Assembly (NCBI RefSeq): GCF_002968335.2
Contig: NZ_CP134398.1
Coordinates: forward strand, 2,046,001 to 2,110,000
Origin: Mycobacterium sp. ITM-2016-00316
GTDB taxonomy: Bacteria; Actinomycetota; Actinomycetes; Mycobacteriales; Mycobacteriaceae
Length of the DNA: 64,000 bases
Direction: 5' to 3'
Shown: positions 36,602 through 45,058 of the stretch, piece after piece
Numbering within the stretch: the stretch's first letter is position 1
How the letters are laid out: each line of letters starts with the position of its first letter
The notes under the pieces: generated by a model
Database searches by the model: none
What the model saw: only the letters and a program-made list of their open reading frames with translations
What the model was told of the DNA's origin: nothing
Program-made: the position numbers and the translations under genes

Positions 36602-37633
36602 ATGCGTATTGGTGTTCTCACCGGTGGTGGTGACTGTCCTGGCCTGAATGCGGTGATCCGCGCGGTGGTGCGCACCAGTGCGGTGCGGTACGGCTCATCG
36701 GTCGTCGGTTTCCAGGACGGCTGGCGCGGTTTGTTGGAGGACCGCCGCATCCAGCTGTCGAACGACGACCGCAATGACCGGCTGCTCGCCAAGGGCGGCA
36801 CCATGCTGGGCACCGCGCGCGTCAACCCGGACAAGCTGCGTGCCGGTCTGGACCAGATCAAGCAGACCCTCGAAGACAACGGCATCGACGTCCTGATCCC
36901 GATCGGTGGTGAGGGCACGCTGACCGCGGCGCACTGGCTGTCCGAAGAGAACGTGCCGGTGGTCGGTGTGCCCAAGACCATCGACAACGATATCGATTGC
37001 ACCGACGTCACTTTCGGGCACGACACCGCGTTGCATGTCGCGACCGATGCCATCGACCGGCTGCACAGCACCGCCGAATCGCACCAGCGGGTGATGCTGG
37101 TCGAGGTGATGGGCCGCCACGCCGGTTGGATCGCGCTCAACGCCGGCCTGGCCTCGGGCGCGCACATGACGCTGATCCCGGAGCAGCCTTTCGATGTCGA
37201 AGAAGTGTGCCGGCTGGTCAAACAGCGCTTCGTTCGCGGTGATTCGCATTTCATCTGCGTGGTGGCCGAGGGCGCCAAGCCGGCCGAGGGTTCGATGCAG
37301 CTGAAGCAGGGTGGCACCGACGAATTCGGGCACGAGAAGTTCACCGGTGTGGCGCACCAGCTCGGCGTCGAGATCGAGAAGCGGATCAACAAGGAAGTGC
37401 GGGTGACGGTGCTCGGCCACGTGCAGCGTGGCGGCACCCCGACGCCCTATGACCGCGTGCTGGCCACCAGATTCGGCGTCAACGCCGCCGACGCCGCGCA
37501 TGCGGGTGAGTACGGGATGATGGTGTCGCTGCGCGGGCAGGAAATCGGCCGGGTCCCGCTGGCCGACGCGGTGCGCCAGCTCAAGCTGGTTCCGCAAAGC
37601 CGCTACGACGATGCCGCGGAGTTCTTCGGCTGA
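36602..37633 (+). CDS. pfkA: 6-phosphofructokinase
   Basis: A 343-residue phosphofructokinase. The donor motif reads IGGEGTL: glycine follows the Glu, where PPi-dependent enzymes carry Asp, so ATP is the likely donor. The substrate motif is PKTIDNDI, and [10 protein letters not shown] and [19 protein letters not shown] are family signatures. M. tuberculosis pfkA (Rv3010c) lies at the same point between gatA and gatB. The gene lies 76 bases from the divergent poxB start, so the pyruvate oxidase and PFK promoters share this gap. Confidence 0.95.
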   Translation: MRIGVLTGGGDCPGLNAVIRAVVRTSAVRYGSSVVGFQDGWRGLLEDRRIQLSNDDRNDRLLAKGGTMLGTARVNPDKLRAGLDQIKQTLEDNGIDVLIPIGGEGTLTAAHWLSEENVPVVGVPKTIDNDIDCTDVTFGHDTALHVATDAIDRLHSTAESHQRVMLVEVMGRHAGWIALNAGLASGAHMTLIPEQPFDVEEVCRLVKQRFVRGDSHFICVVAEGAKPAEGSMQLKQGGTDEFGHEKFTGVAHQLGVEIEKRINKEVRVTVLGHVQRGGTPTPYDRVLATRFGVNAADAAHAGEYGMMVSLRGQEIGRVPLADAVRQLKLVPQSRYDDAAEFFG

Positions 37634-37747
37634 TATGTGGCGCGTCTGCGTCGGGCTTTGCTCCCATCCCCGCGCACCGTGCCGTTCGGCCGCCGAAACG
37701 ACTGCCCGGGTGTAGCGTCCGGGGCACCGAACCGGGAGGTCGCCGAC

Positions 37748-38308
37748 ATGACTGCAGGTACTGGCGACTGGACGAAACCGGCGGCGCTCGCCATCCCCAA
37801 AGAGGGTTACTTCGAGCTGGAGCGCGGACGGTACGGCCCGGTCTACCCCAGGACACCGGCGTGCTACGGCTTCTCGATCATCGCGAAGGTGAAAGAGGGC
37901 CGTGAGGAGGCGGTCCGCGCCTACGGCAAGACCATCGAAGAGACCATCGCGGCGAGTCCGGACGCGCTGGCGCCGTTGCGCTTGCACTACCTGCGCTGGA
38001 ATCTCTTCGACATCGGTTCCGGCCTGCATTTCCAGTACATGGGCATCTTCGACACCGATTTCGACAAATACACCGAGGATGCCGTCCAGCTTTTCAGCGC
38101 GACGGGCATCACGACCATCTTCACCCAACTCGAAGGGTTTCCGGAGGACTGGAAGGAGAACCCGGAGGCGTTCATCAAGTTCGTCCGCGACCACCAGCAG
38201 CCGAGCTTCCTGGAATACGGTGAGTACCCCTACGTCACCGCCGACGAGATCAAGAAGGCGCTCAAGCTCAAGGCCGCCTTCTCGGACATGCTCGACCAGA
38301 TGCAGTGA
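37748..38308 (+). CDS. Hypothetical protein, first gene of the DyP cassette
   Basis: A 186-residue soluble protein of unknown function. It contains CYGFSIIAKVKEGREEAVRA and LHYLRWNLFDIGSGLHFQYM, which look like two strands and a helix of a ferredoxin-like (dimeric alpha-beta barrel) fold. That resemblance is only by eye. There is no signal peptide or cysteine motif. The stop overlaps the peroxidase start (GTGA), so the two products are probably made together. It is separated from pfkA by 114 bases, which probably contain the cassette promoter. Confidence 0.8.
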   Translation: MTAGTGDWTKPAALAIPKEGYFELERGRYGPVYPRTPACYGFSIIAKVKEGREEAVRAYGKTIEETIAASPDALAPLRLHYLRWNLFDIGSGLHFQYMGIFDTDFDKYTEDAVQLFSATGITTIFTQLEGFPEDWKENPEAFIKFVRDHQQPSFLEYGEYPYVTADEIKKALKLKAAFSDMLDQMQ

Positions 38309-39639
38309 CCGAGACGCTCGAGGTCGACGATATCCAGCACATCCTGTTGACCAGGACTCCGGCGATCACGGGGCGCTATGAGTTCCTGACGTTCGACACC
38401 CCGGCGGGCGGACGAGCGTGGCTGACCGCACTGCTCGATCGCGTGCAGTCCGCATCCGAGGCGACGACGATGATGGACGAATCGGACCGGTGGGTCACCC
38501 TGGCGTTCACCTGGACCGGCCTGCGTGCACTCGGCGTACCCGGGGAATCGCTGGCCACCTTCCCCGACGCGTTCCGCGAAGGGATGGCCGCCCGGGCCGC
38601 CATCCTCGGTGACGCCGGCACCAGTGCGCCCGAACACTGGCTCGGTGGGTTGGCCGGCGACGATGTGCACGCGATCGCGATCCTGTTTTCCCGCACCGAT
38701 GAGCAGTGTGCCCGCTCCATCGAGGAACACGACAAGCTGCTCGCCCGCACCGCCGGTGTGCGCAGCCTGTCCTTTCTCGACCTCAACGCCTCACCGCCGT
38801 TCAACTATGCGCACGACCATTTCGGCTTCCGGGACCGATTGTCCCAGCCGGTGATGAAGGGATCAGGCGAGGAGCCGACTCCGGGATCTGGCGACGCGCT
38901 GGAACCGGGGGAGTTCATCCTCGGCTACCCCGACGAGAACGGCCCGGTCGCGAATCTTCCTCAGCCCGAGGTGTTGTCGCGCAACGGCAGCTTCATGGCC
39001 TACCGGAGGTTGCAGGAGCACGTCGGTACGTTTCGTGACTACCTGAGCGATCACGCGGACACCCCGCAAGAGCAGGAACTGCTGGCGGCCAAGTTCATGG
39101 GTCGCTGGCGCAGCGGTGCACCACTGGTACTGGCACCCGAGCATGACGATCCGGGGTTGGGGGCCGACCCCATGCGCAACAACGACTTCAACTACAAGGA
39201 GATGGATCCGCACGGGTACGCCTGCCCGCTCGGCTCGCACGCTCGCCGGCTCAACCCCCGCGACACGGCGCACTACATGAACCGCCGCCGGATGATCCGG
39301 CGCGGCGCGACCTACGGCCCGGCGCTGCCGGACGGGGCGCCCGAGGACGGCATCGAGCGCGGTATCGCGGCCTTCATCATCTGCGCGGATCTGGTGCGCC
39401 AGTTCGAGTTCGCGCAGAACGTCTGGATCAACGACAAGGCCTTCCACGAGTTGGGCAACGAACACGATCCGATCTGCGGCGCCCAGGACGGCACCCTGGA
39501 CTTCACCGTGCCCAAACGTCCGATCCGCAAGGTGCACAAGGGTTTGCCGGCCTTCACCACCCTCACCGGTGGGGCGTACTTCTTTCTGCCCGGCATGTCG
39601 GCGATGAGGTACCTGGCCGCGCTGGGCGCGGAGGAGTGA
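38305..39639 (+). CDS. DyP-type heme peroxidase
   Basis: A 444-residue DyP-family peroxidase. The distal G-x-x-D motif is GFRDR at 174-178 (Asp177; the final Gly of GXXDG is Arg). NGSFMAYRRLQ at 227-237 and the proximal-heme segment SHARRLNPRD (His312) follow. The tail holds GAQDGTLDFTVP and FTTLTGGAYFFLPGMSA. No Tat or encapsulin-targeting tail is visible, so it should be cytoplasmic. It is larger than the B-type enzymes and fits the D/V-like actinobacterial group. The GTG start overlaps the upstream stop. Confidence 0.87.
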   Translation: MTETLEVDDIQHILLTRTPAITGRYEFLTFDTPAGGRAWLTALLDRVQSASEATTMMDESDRWVTLAFTWTGLRALGVPGESLATFPDAFREGMAARAAILGDAGTSAPEHWLGGLAGDDVHAIAILFSRTDEQCARSIEEHDKLLARTAGVRSLSFLDLNASPPFNYAHDHFGFRDRLSQPVMKGSGEEPTPGSGDALEPGEFILGYPDENGPVANLPQPEVLSRNGSFMAYRRLQEHVGTFRDYLSDHADTPQEQELLAAKFMGRWRSGAPLVLAPEHDDPGLGADPMRNNDFNYKEMDPHGYACPLGSHARRLNPRDTAHYMNRRRMIRRGATYGPALPDGAPEDGIERGIAAFIICADLVRQFEFAQNVWINDKAFHELGNEHDPICGAQDGTLDFTVPKRPIRKVHKGLPAFTTLTGGAYFFLPGMSAMRYLAALGAEE

Positions 39640-40649
39640 CCATGATCGCTGCGCGCACCTACAACCAGAGCCACGTCCCGCGGCCGCACGACGGGCGACG
39701 TCGGATCAGCATCTACTGGACGTGGAGCTATCCCTGGGAGGCGCAACGCGACCCGGCTGAAATGTCCAACCGGTTCTCGACCATCACCGAGGTCCGCAAC
39801 GTGCTGTGGCCGGCCTACGAGACACCCGAATACGATGCGGCGAATTTCCTGCAGGGCATCCCCGGCACACTCGAACTCTTCCACCGGTCCACGCTGGCGT
39901 TCCAGGCCCTCGCCGAGGAGGTGACCGGGCACCCGGTGGCCGTGTTTCAGCGCATCGACCAGGCGGGCTACCGGTTGCCGATCGACGAGCGCATCCTGGC
40001 CGATACCGACACCCTGATGGTGTTCGGGCTCGACCACCTGCCCTCCGAGCAGGACGCCGAACCCGAAGAGATCGCCGCCATCGCCCAATGGCTGCAGCGG
40101 GAGGGCACCTGCCTGGTGCTGGCCCCGCACCACGACGTCGGATTCACCGACGACTACGCCCAGCGCCAGGTCGAATACCTGCACCACGGCGACCGGCTGG
40201 TGCCCAGGCAGCAGCGTTTCAGCCAGTACACCCGGTCCCTGATGGCGGCGCTGCAGGTGCCCGTGCACAACACCTGGGGGCTGCGCCCCGCCGTGGTCGA
40301 CGGCACCACCAACCAGATCGCGCCGCTGACGGCCTTTCCCGATCTCGACGGAACCGGCCTGCTCACCACCGTCACCACCTTCAACTTCCACCCGCACCTG
40401 CCGCACTACGAACTGACCGCGCCGGAAAGCCAGGATCTGCGGGTGCTCGGCAAGCAGCGGGTCGACCCGCACCGTCCGCACCCGTTCACCGCGGCCGGCC
40501 ACACCGAGTTCAATGCGCTGATCTCGATGCCGCCGACCGGGGCGCGGTCCGGGCACATCCTGCTGGTCGACTCCACCAACTTCACCACCCTGTTCGGGGG
40601 CACCGACAGTCTGCAGAACTTCTGGCGCAACGTCGCCACCATGAAGTGA
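39636..40649 (+). CDS. Hypothetical protein, third gene of the DyP cassette
   Basis: A 337-residue protein I cannot assign to a named family. The middle section (TLMVFGLDHLPSEQDAEPEE, then IAQWLQREGTCLVLAPHHDVG) reads like a flavodoxin/class-I glutaminase-type Rossmann core, and HILLVDSTNFTTLFGG is near the end. There is no signal peptide, heme motif or membrane span. The GTG at 39636 overlaps the peroxidase stop; an ATG two codons later (39642) is equally likely. It ends 28 bases before gatB, which has its own leaderless promoter. Confidence 0.78.
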   Translation: MTMIAARTYNQSHVPRPHDGRRRISIYWTWSYPWEAQRDPAEMSNRFSTITEVRNVLWPAYETPEYDAANFLQGIPGTLELFHRSTLAFQALAEEVTGHPVAVFQRIDQAGYRLPIDERILADTDTLMVFGLDHLPSEQDAEPEEIAAIAQWLQREGTCLVLAPHHDVGFTDDYAQRQVEYLHHGDRLVPRQQRFSQYTRSLMAALQVPVHNTWGLRPAVVDGTTNQIAPLTAFPDLDGTGLLTTVTTFNFHPHLPHYELTAPESQDLRVLGKQRVDPHRPHPFTAAGHTEFNALISMPPTGARSGHILLVDSTNFTTLFGGTDSLQNFWRNVATMK

Positions 40650-40677
40650 CGCTGACCGGCCCCATTAGGATCGGTGC

Positions 40678-42180
40678 ATGTCTGTCGATACCGCCGAACT
40701 TCTTGACTACGACGACGTCATCGCCGAGTTCGATCCCGTGATGGGCATGGAAGTGCACGTCGAGCTGTCCACCGCCACCAAGATGTTCTGTGGGTGCGCC
40801 AACAAGTTCGGCGCCGAGCCCAACACCCAGGTGTGCCCGGTGTGCCTGGGCCTGCCCGGCTCGCTGCCGGTGCTCAACCAGGCCGCGGTGGAATCGGCGA
40901 TCCGGATCGGGTTGGCGCTCAACTGCGATATCGCGCCGTGGGGGCGTTTCGCCAGGAAGAACTATTTCTATCCGGATCAGCCGAAGAACTACCAGATCAG
41001 CCAGTACGACGAGCCGATCGCGATCGACGGCTACCTGGACGTGCCGCTCGACGACGGCACCACCTGGCGGATCGAGATCGAACGCGCGCACATGGAGGAG
41101 GACACCGGCAAGCTCACCCACCTCGGCAGTGACACCGGCCGGATCTCCGGTGCGACCACCTCGCTCGCCGACTTCAACCGGGCCGGTGTGCCGCTCATCG
41201 AGATCGTCACCCGCCCCATCGAGGGCGCCGGCGAACGAGCCCCGGAGATCGCGCGGGCGTATGTGACCGCGCTGCGCGATCTGCTGCGCGGACTGGATGT
41301 CTCCGATGTGCGGATGGACCAGGGATCGATGCGCTGTGATGCCAACCTGTCGTTGAAACCCAAGGGCGCCAAGGAATTCGGTACCCGTACCGAGACCAAG
41401 AACGTCAACTCGCTCAAGAGCGTCGAGGTCGCCGTCCGTTACGAGATGCGCCGGCAGGCGGCGGTGCTGCGCTCCGGTGGCACCGTCACCCAGGAGACCC
41501 GGCACTTCCACGAGGACGGCCACACCAACGCCGGGCGCAGCAAGGAGACCGCGCAGGACTACCGGTACTTCCCGGAGCCCGACCTGGAACCGGTGGCGCC
41601 GTCGGCCGAACTGGTGGAGCGGTTGCGCGCCACCATCCCGGAGCTTCCGTGGCTGGTGCGCAACCGCGTTCAGCAGGAGTGGGGCATCTCCGATGAGGTG
41701 ATGCGCGACCTGGTCAACAACGGCGCGATCGACCTGGTGGCCGCGACCGTGGCCCAGGGCGCGTCCAGCGAAGCCGCCCGCGCCTGGTGGGGAAACTTCC
41801 TGGTGCAGAAGGCCAATGAAGCTGGAGTGCAAGTGTCCGACTTGCCGATCACGCCCACCCAGGTGGCCGCGGTGGTGAAGCTCGTCGACGAGGGCAAGCT
41901 GTCGAACAAGCTGGCCCGCCAGGTCATCGAGGGCGTGCTGGCCGGTGAGGGTGAGCCCGAGCAGGTGATGAACGACCGCGGTCTGGTCGTGGTGCGCGAC
42001 GATTCGTTGATCCAGGCCGCCGTCAATGAAGCTCTCGAGGCTAATCCCGATATCGCCGAGAAGATCCGCGGCGGCAAGGTGGCTGCCGCCGGCGCGATCG
42101 TCGGCGCGGTGATGAAGGCGACCAAGGGCCAGGCCGACGCCGCGCGGGTGCGTGAACTGGTGCTCGCCGCCTGTTCCTGA
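40678..42180 (+). CDS. gatB: Aspartyl/glutamyl-tRNA amidotransferase subunit B
   Basis: A 500-residue GatB, which binds the mischarged tRNA and activates the acyl group. [20 protein letters not shown] and [13 protein letters not shown] include the zinc cysteines. [20 protein letters not shown] and [14 protein letters not shown] are family signatures. The C-terminal helical and YqeY-like tail ([19 protein letters not shown] onwards) is complete. TAGGAT (40666-40671) sits six bases before the ATG, so it is expressed separately from gatCA. Confidence 0.96.
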   Translation: MSVDTAELLDYDDVIAEFDPVMGMEVHVELSTATKMFCGCANKFGAEPNTQVCPVCLGLPGSLPVLNQAAVESAIRIGLALNCDIAPWGRFARKNYFYPDQPKNYQISQYDEPIAIDGYLDVPLDDGTTWRIEIERAHMEEDTGKLTHLGSDTGRISGATTSLADFNRAGVPLIEIVTRPIEGAGERAPEIARAYVTALRDLLRGLDVSDVRMDQGSMRCDANLSLKPKGAKEFGTRTETKNVNSLKSVEVAVRYEMRRQAAVLRSGGTVTQETRHFHEDGHTNAGRSKETAQDYRYFPEPDLEPVAPSAELVERLRATIPELPWLVRNRVQQEWGISDEVMRDLVNNGAIDLVAATVAQGASSEAARAWWGNFLVQKANEAGVQVSDLPITPTQVAAVVKLVDEGKLSNKLARQVIEGVLAGEGEPEQVMNDRGLVVVRDDSLIQAAVNEALEANPDIAEKIRGGKVAAAGAIVGAVMKATKGQADAARVRELVLAACS

Positions 42181-42186
42181 GCGACT

Positions 42187-42221
42187 TCGGCGCGCTCGCT
42201 CGGTGAGCGCGAGCGCGCCGA
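42187..42221. terminator. Bidirectional stem-loop between gatB and lppZ
   Basis: TCGGCGCGCTCGC (42187-42199) pairs perfectly with GCGAGCGCGCCGA (42209-42221) across a nine-base loop. It sits between two convergent stop codons, seven bases from each, so it can end both transcripts. There is no U tract. Confidence 0.8.
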
Positions 42222-42227
42222 GATCAC

Positions 42228-43361
42228 CTACGTCTTGTCGGCGTTGCTGCGGGGGAACCCGCCACCGGACGGGAACAGCGGGAAGACCACGTCGTCGAAG
42301 TTTCCGGCGTCGCCGGCGGTCTTGTTCACCGTGGCGCCCCAGATGTTGCCGTCCGGGGAGACCGCGAGTGCCCACGCGTGACCGTGCTGGTCCTGGCGGA
42401 CCACCTCGGGCTCACCGGTGACCGCGCCGGTATCGGGCGCCAACCGCAGCGCCACCGTCTGCTTGGTGTTCACCAGGTTCACCAGCACGGTGCCGTCGAG
42501 CGCGGCGCAGCCGGCCACCCCGGGGCGGTCCGGCCATGTCCACACCGTCGAGACGCTGGAATCCTTGGTGATGCGCTGCACCCGGTCCGCTGTCGGGGTG
42601 CGATCGGTGATGTAGAGCGCGCCGTCGGCCGGATCGACGCACATGCTGCCGCCGGCGCCCATCCCCGACAGCGCAGTGGTCTGCGGTGCCTGATCCACGG
42701 TCGTCGGCTGCTCGATGCGCAGCACCTTGCCGGCCAACGAGGCAGGGTCGGCGGCCAGCGCCGGGTCTCCGGCGTCACCGGTCTGCACCACCAGGGTCGT
42801 CGGGCTGGTGAAGACCAGCGCCCCGGCGTTGCCGGTCGGGCCCTTCGGGATCCCGGTGAGGATCGGTTTGGGGGGATCGCCGTCGGCGATGCGCACGACA
42901 CGGTTGTCGGTGGGCGTGCTGATGTAGGCGTACATCAGCCGGTCCTGGGCATAGGTCGGTGACTTGATGATGTCGAGCAGGCCGCCGTCACCGGCCGGAT
43001 CGACCGGGATGACGAGCTTGACGACGGGCTCGGCCTTCGTCGACACCTCTTTGATCACCCCGGTGGCGCGCTCGGCGACCAGCGCCGATTGGCTGTCGCC
43101 GCCCATGATCAGTCCACTGGTGCTCGCCAGGCAGCCCTGCATGACCCCGGTGGCCTTGCACTCCTTCGGGAATGGTGTGGCCGGCAGCGGTGGTGGGGGC
43201 TCGGGTTTGGTCGGGGGTGGAGGCGTCATCGCGGGTTGGGTGGTGAACGGCTGGGACTGGGCGTCGTCGAACCGCGCACATCCCGAACCGACCAGCAACG
43301 CCGCGCACAGCACCACCGCCAGTCGCACCGGCATGCCCCGCGTCGGTCGGCCCAGTCTCAT
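42228..43361 (-). CDS. lppZ: LppZ-like lipoprotein with glucose/sorbosone dehydrogenase-type propeller
   Basis: A 377-residue lipoprotein. The lipobox is VGSGC with the lipidated Cys at residue 28. A Pro-rich linker (about 45-60) leads to a beta-propeller (GLIMGGDSQSALVAERATGV, AGALVFTSPTTLVVQTGDAG, GVAGCAALDGTVLVNL) resembling soluble glucose or sorbosone dehydrogenases. The PQQ ligands are not all evident. M. tuberculosis LppZ (Rv3006) has the same neighbours. TAATCT seven bases upstream supports the start at 43361, although Met10 is a second candidate. Confidence 0.88.
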   Translation of the reverse strand: MRLGRPTRGMPVRLAVVLCAALLVGSGCARFDDAQSQPFTTQPAMTPPPPTKPEPPPPLPATPFPKECKATGVMQGCLASTSGLIMGGDSQSALVAERATGVIKEVSTKAEPVVKLVIPVDPAGDGGLLDIIKSPTYAQDRLMYAYISTPTDNRVVRIADGDPPKPILTGIPKGPTGNAGALVFTSPTTLVVQTGDAGDPALAADPASLAGKVLRIEQPTTVDQAPQTTALSGMGAGGSMCVDPADGALYITDRTPTADRVQRITKDSSVSTVWTWPDRPGVAGCAALDGTVLVNLVNTKQTVALRLAPDTGAVTGEPEVVRQDQHGHAWALAVSPDGNIWGATVNKTAGDAGNFDDVVFPLFPSGGGFPRSNADKT

Positions 43362-43544
43362 GCTGGCCAGATTACGGATCGGCGGGCAGTGCGCGCCACG
43401 AAGGCCTGTAGTTCCTCCCCGTCGTTGCGCTCGCTCCGGGTGGAATGCGCCGGTGTATCACAACTCGGCAACGGTGTGGATACGCTGCGCCATGCGCCGC
43501 GCCAATCCCTTGTTCTGCGGTGACTTGCACTTACGCTGGCATTC

Positions 43545-44366
43545 GTGACCGCTGAACCTCAGAACCTGACCGACTGGCAACGGCCGGCGTCGGCGCAGTT
43601 GGTCGACCCCGAAGAAGACCTCCCCTCGTCGACCTACGGGGGAGACTTCGAAACGACTGCCATCCCGCGCTATGACGTCGATGGCTCATCCAAGCCCGAT
43701 CAGTCACCCTTCGGGCTGCTCAACGACCCCGAGCCGCTGCCCTATGTCTCTCCGGCGCAGCCCAACCCGTACGCCGCGGCACCGGCCGCCCCGACCGAGA
43801 TCGGCCCCTACGACGCCGAGCAGCAGATTCGCCATGCCGGCCGTCGTGGCACCACCGACCTGGGCTTGATGCTGCTGCGGGTCGGCCTGGGCGCACTGCT
43901 GATCGTGCACGGGCTGCAGAAGATCTTCGGCTGGTGGGGCGGCGCGGGCCTGAGCGGTTTCGAGGGTTCGCTGGCCGACCTCGGCTACCAGCACGCCGGC
44001 CTGTTGACCTATGTCGGCGCCGGAGCGCAGGTCGCTGCCGGGCTGCTGCTGGTGCTCGGGCTGTTCACCCCGCTGGCTGCGGCCGCCGCGCTGGCCTACT
44101 CGGTCAATGCGCTGCTGGCTTCCATTGCCGCCGAACCCGGCGTCAGCTTCGTCGATTTCGTCATCCCGACCGGGCACGAGCACCAGGCGACCCTGGTGCT
44201 GGTCGCCGCGGCGCTCACCCTGACCGGTCCCGGGCGCTACGGCCTCGACGCCGGCCGCGGGTGGTCCCGGCGCCCGTTCGTCGGATCGTTCCTGGCGCTG
44301 CTGCTCGGCATCGGTGTCGGCATCGGCATGTGGGTGCTGCTCAACGGCGCCAACCCGCTCGGGTAG
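43545..44366 (+). CDS. DoxX-family membrane protein (Rv3005c-like)
   Basis: A 273-residue protein. The first 100 residues are an acidic/Pro-rich cytoplasmic region. Four membrane spans follow: LGLMLLRVGLGALLIVHGLQ, GLLTYVGAGAQVAAGLLLVL, AAAAALAYSVNALLASIA and FVGSFLALLLGIGVGIGMWV. GLQKIFGWWGGAGLSGFEG is the DoxX signature. In M. tuberculosis Rv3005c works with SodA and SseA in a membrane oxidoreductase complex; those partners are not in this window. TACGCT lies seven bases before the GTG start, so the mRNA is probably leaderless. Confidence 0.88.
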   Translation: MTAEPQNLTDWQRPASAQLVDPEEDLPSSTYGGDFETTAIPRYDVDGSSKPDQSPFGLLNDPEPLPYVSPAQPNPYAAAPAAPTEIGPYDAEQQIRHAGRRGTTDLGLMLLRVGLGALLIVHGLQKIFGWWGGAGLSGFEGSLADLGYQHAGLLTYVGAGAQVAAGLLLVLGLFTPLAAAAALAYSVNALLASIAAEPGVSFVDFVIPTGHEHQATLVLVAAALTLTGPGRYGLDAGRGWSRRPFVGSFLALLLGIGVGIGMWVLLNGANPLG

Positions 44367-44372
44367 CGCCGC

Positions 44373-44753
44373 TCACTCGTACGGATTCGGAACCCGTCCG
44401 CCGCTGACCTGTGTCAGCAGCGGAAGGGTCGCGAACGTCACTGCGGGCAACGTCAATTCGCTGCCATCGGTGAGCCGGGCCCTGGCCCAGGAGGATCGGT
44501 TGAAGCGCAGGCCGTCGATGTCGGACCACGGCACGGTCCGGCTGCTCAGCAACGTCCTTGAGGTCACCTTTTCGCGGTCGGCCACCGTCCGATAGCGCAC
44601 GACGGCCGCCGACACCAGCACCGGGATCACGAACAGGATCTGCGTCCAGCTCGGCCACACGAACACCAGCGCCGCCAGCCCGAGGAACAGAAAGAACACC
44701 GCGAAGTGGGCCATCGGGGAGATGCGGATGACAAGCGGGGAGGGGTCACTCAC
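44373..44753 (-). CDS. cfp6: PH-domain membrane protein (Cfp6-like, Rv3004)
   Basis: A 126-residue protein with two adjacent membrane helices (AHFAVFFLFLGLAALVFVW and ILFVIPVLVSAAVV) and a C-terminal bacterial PH-like domain (VPWSDIDGLRFNRSSWARA, LPAVTFATLPLLTQVSGG). M. tuberculosis Cfp6 (Rv3004) was first seen in culture filtrate but has this membrane layout. It is convergent with the DoxX gene (six-base gap) and divergent from the ilvB leader. Confidence 0.85.
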   Translation of the reverse strand: MSDPSPLVIRISPMAHFAVFFLFLGLAALVFVWPSWTQILFVIPVLVSAAVVRYRTVADREKVTSRTLLSSRTVPWSDIDGLRFNRSSWARARLTDGSELTLPAVTFATLPLLTQVSGGRVPNPYE

Positions 44754-44828
44754 CCCGTCATCTTCTCATCGCCAGTGGCGCCGGCTTGTCCGCGAGGGGC
44801 GGTGGCGTCCTCGATCGGGATGGGCAAT

Positions 44829-44858
44829 TTGACCTTTGAGCAGTGCGGCGGCTACCGT
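44829..44858 (+). promoter_or_regulatory. ilvBNC promoter
   Basis: TTGACC (44829-44834) and TACCGT (44853-44858) are 18 bases apart and fit SigA-type -35 and TANNNT -10 boxes. Transcription would begin about 44865-44867, at or just before the leader-peptide ATG, so the leader peptide is probably translated leaderless. Confidence 0.7.
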
Positions 44859-44866
44859 CAGGGTCT

Positions 44867-44938
44867 ATGTACACCCCGGACAAGCTCGTAGTAATTGGTT
44901 GGCGCGTTGATGCCGCGCTAGCTCTCTGCCGGGCTTAG
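44867..44938 (+). CDS. ilvB leader peptide (23 aa)
   Basis: A 24-codon ORF encodes MYTPDKLVVIGWRVDAALAL followed by CRA and a stop. The block CTC-GTA-GTA-ATT (Leu-Val-Val-Ile) uses GTA and ATT codons that are rare in this GC-rich genome, and more Val/Leu codons (GTT, CTA, CTC) follow. This is the pattern of a leader peptide whose translation senses charged Leu/Val/Ile tRNA. The stop codon lies just ahead of the second arm of the pause hairpin. Leaders of this kind upstream of ilvB have been described in actinobacteria. Confidence 0.85.
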   Translation: MYTPDKLVVIGWRVDAALALCRA

Positions 44939-44960
44939 CCAACAGCATCGACGCGCCGAC
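44898..44960 (+). promoter_or_regulatory. Pause/anti-antiterminator hairpin of the ilv attenuator
   Basis: Bases 44898-44913 pair with 44945-44960 over 16 bp, with two G-U pairs. The left arm lies in leader codons just after the Leu-Val-Val-Ile block, so a ribosome stalled there would cover it. The last base of the right arm abuts the terminator stem. Confidence 0.75.
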
Positions 44961-44995
44961 CCTCGTACAGCGGACTCCGCTGACGGGGGTTTTTT
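44960..44995 (+). terminator. Rho-independent attenuator before ilvB
   Basis: Outer stem CCCTCGT (44960-44966) pairs with ACGGGGG (44983-44989). The inner stem is CAGCGG (44968-44973) with CCGCTG (44977-44982) around an ACT loop. Six Ts follow at 44990-44995. This canonical intrinsic terminator sits about 65 bases before the ilvB GTG, so it must be bypassed for expression. Confidence 0.88.
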
Positions 44996-45058
44996 GCTGT
45001 CACAGAACGTCACCACACCACAGAAGCAACCGGACCGAACCAGATCGATGAGGAAAAA

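Noticed and set aside
44754..45058. T-box riboswitch before ilvB
   Set aside because: No T-box core sequence or specifier-loop architecture is visible, and a leader ORF with pause and terminator hairpins explains the region.
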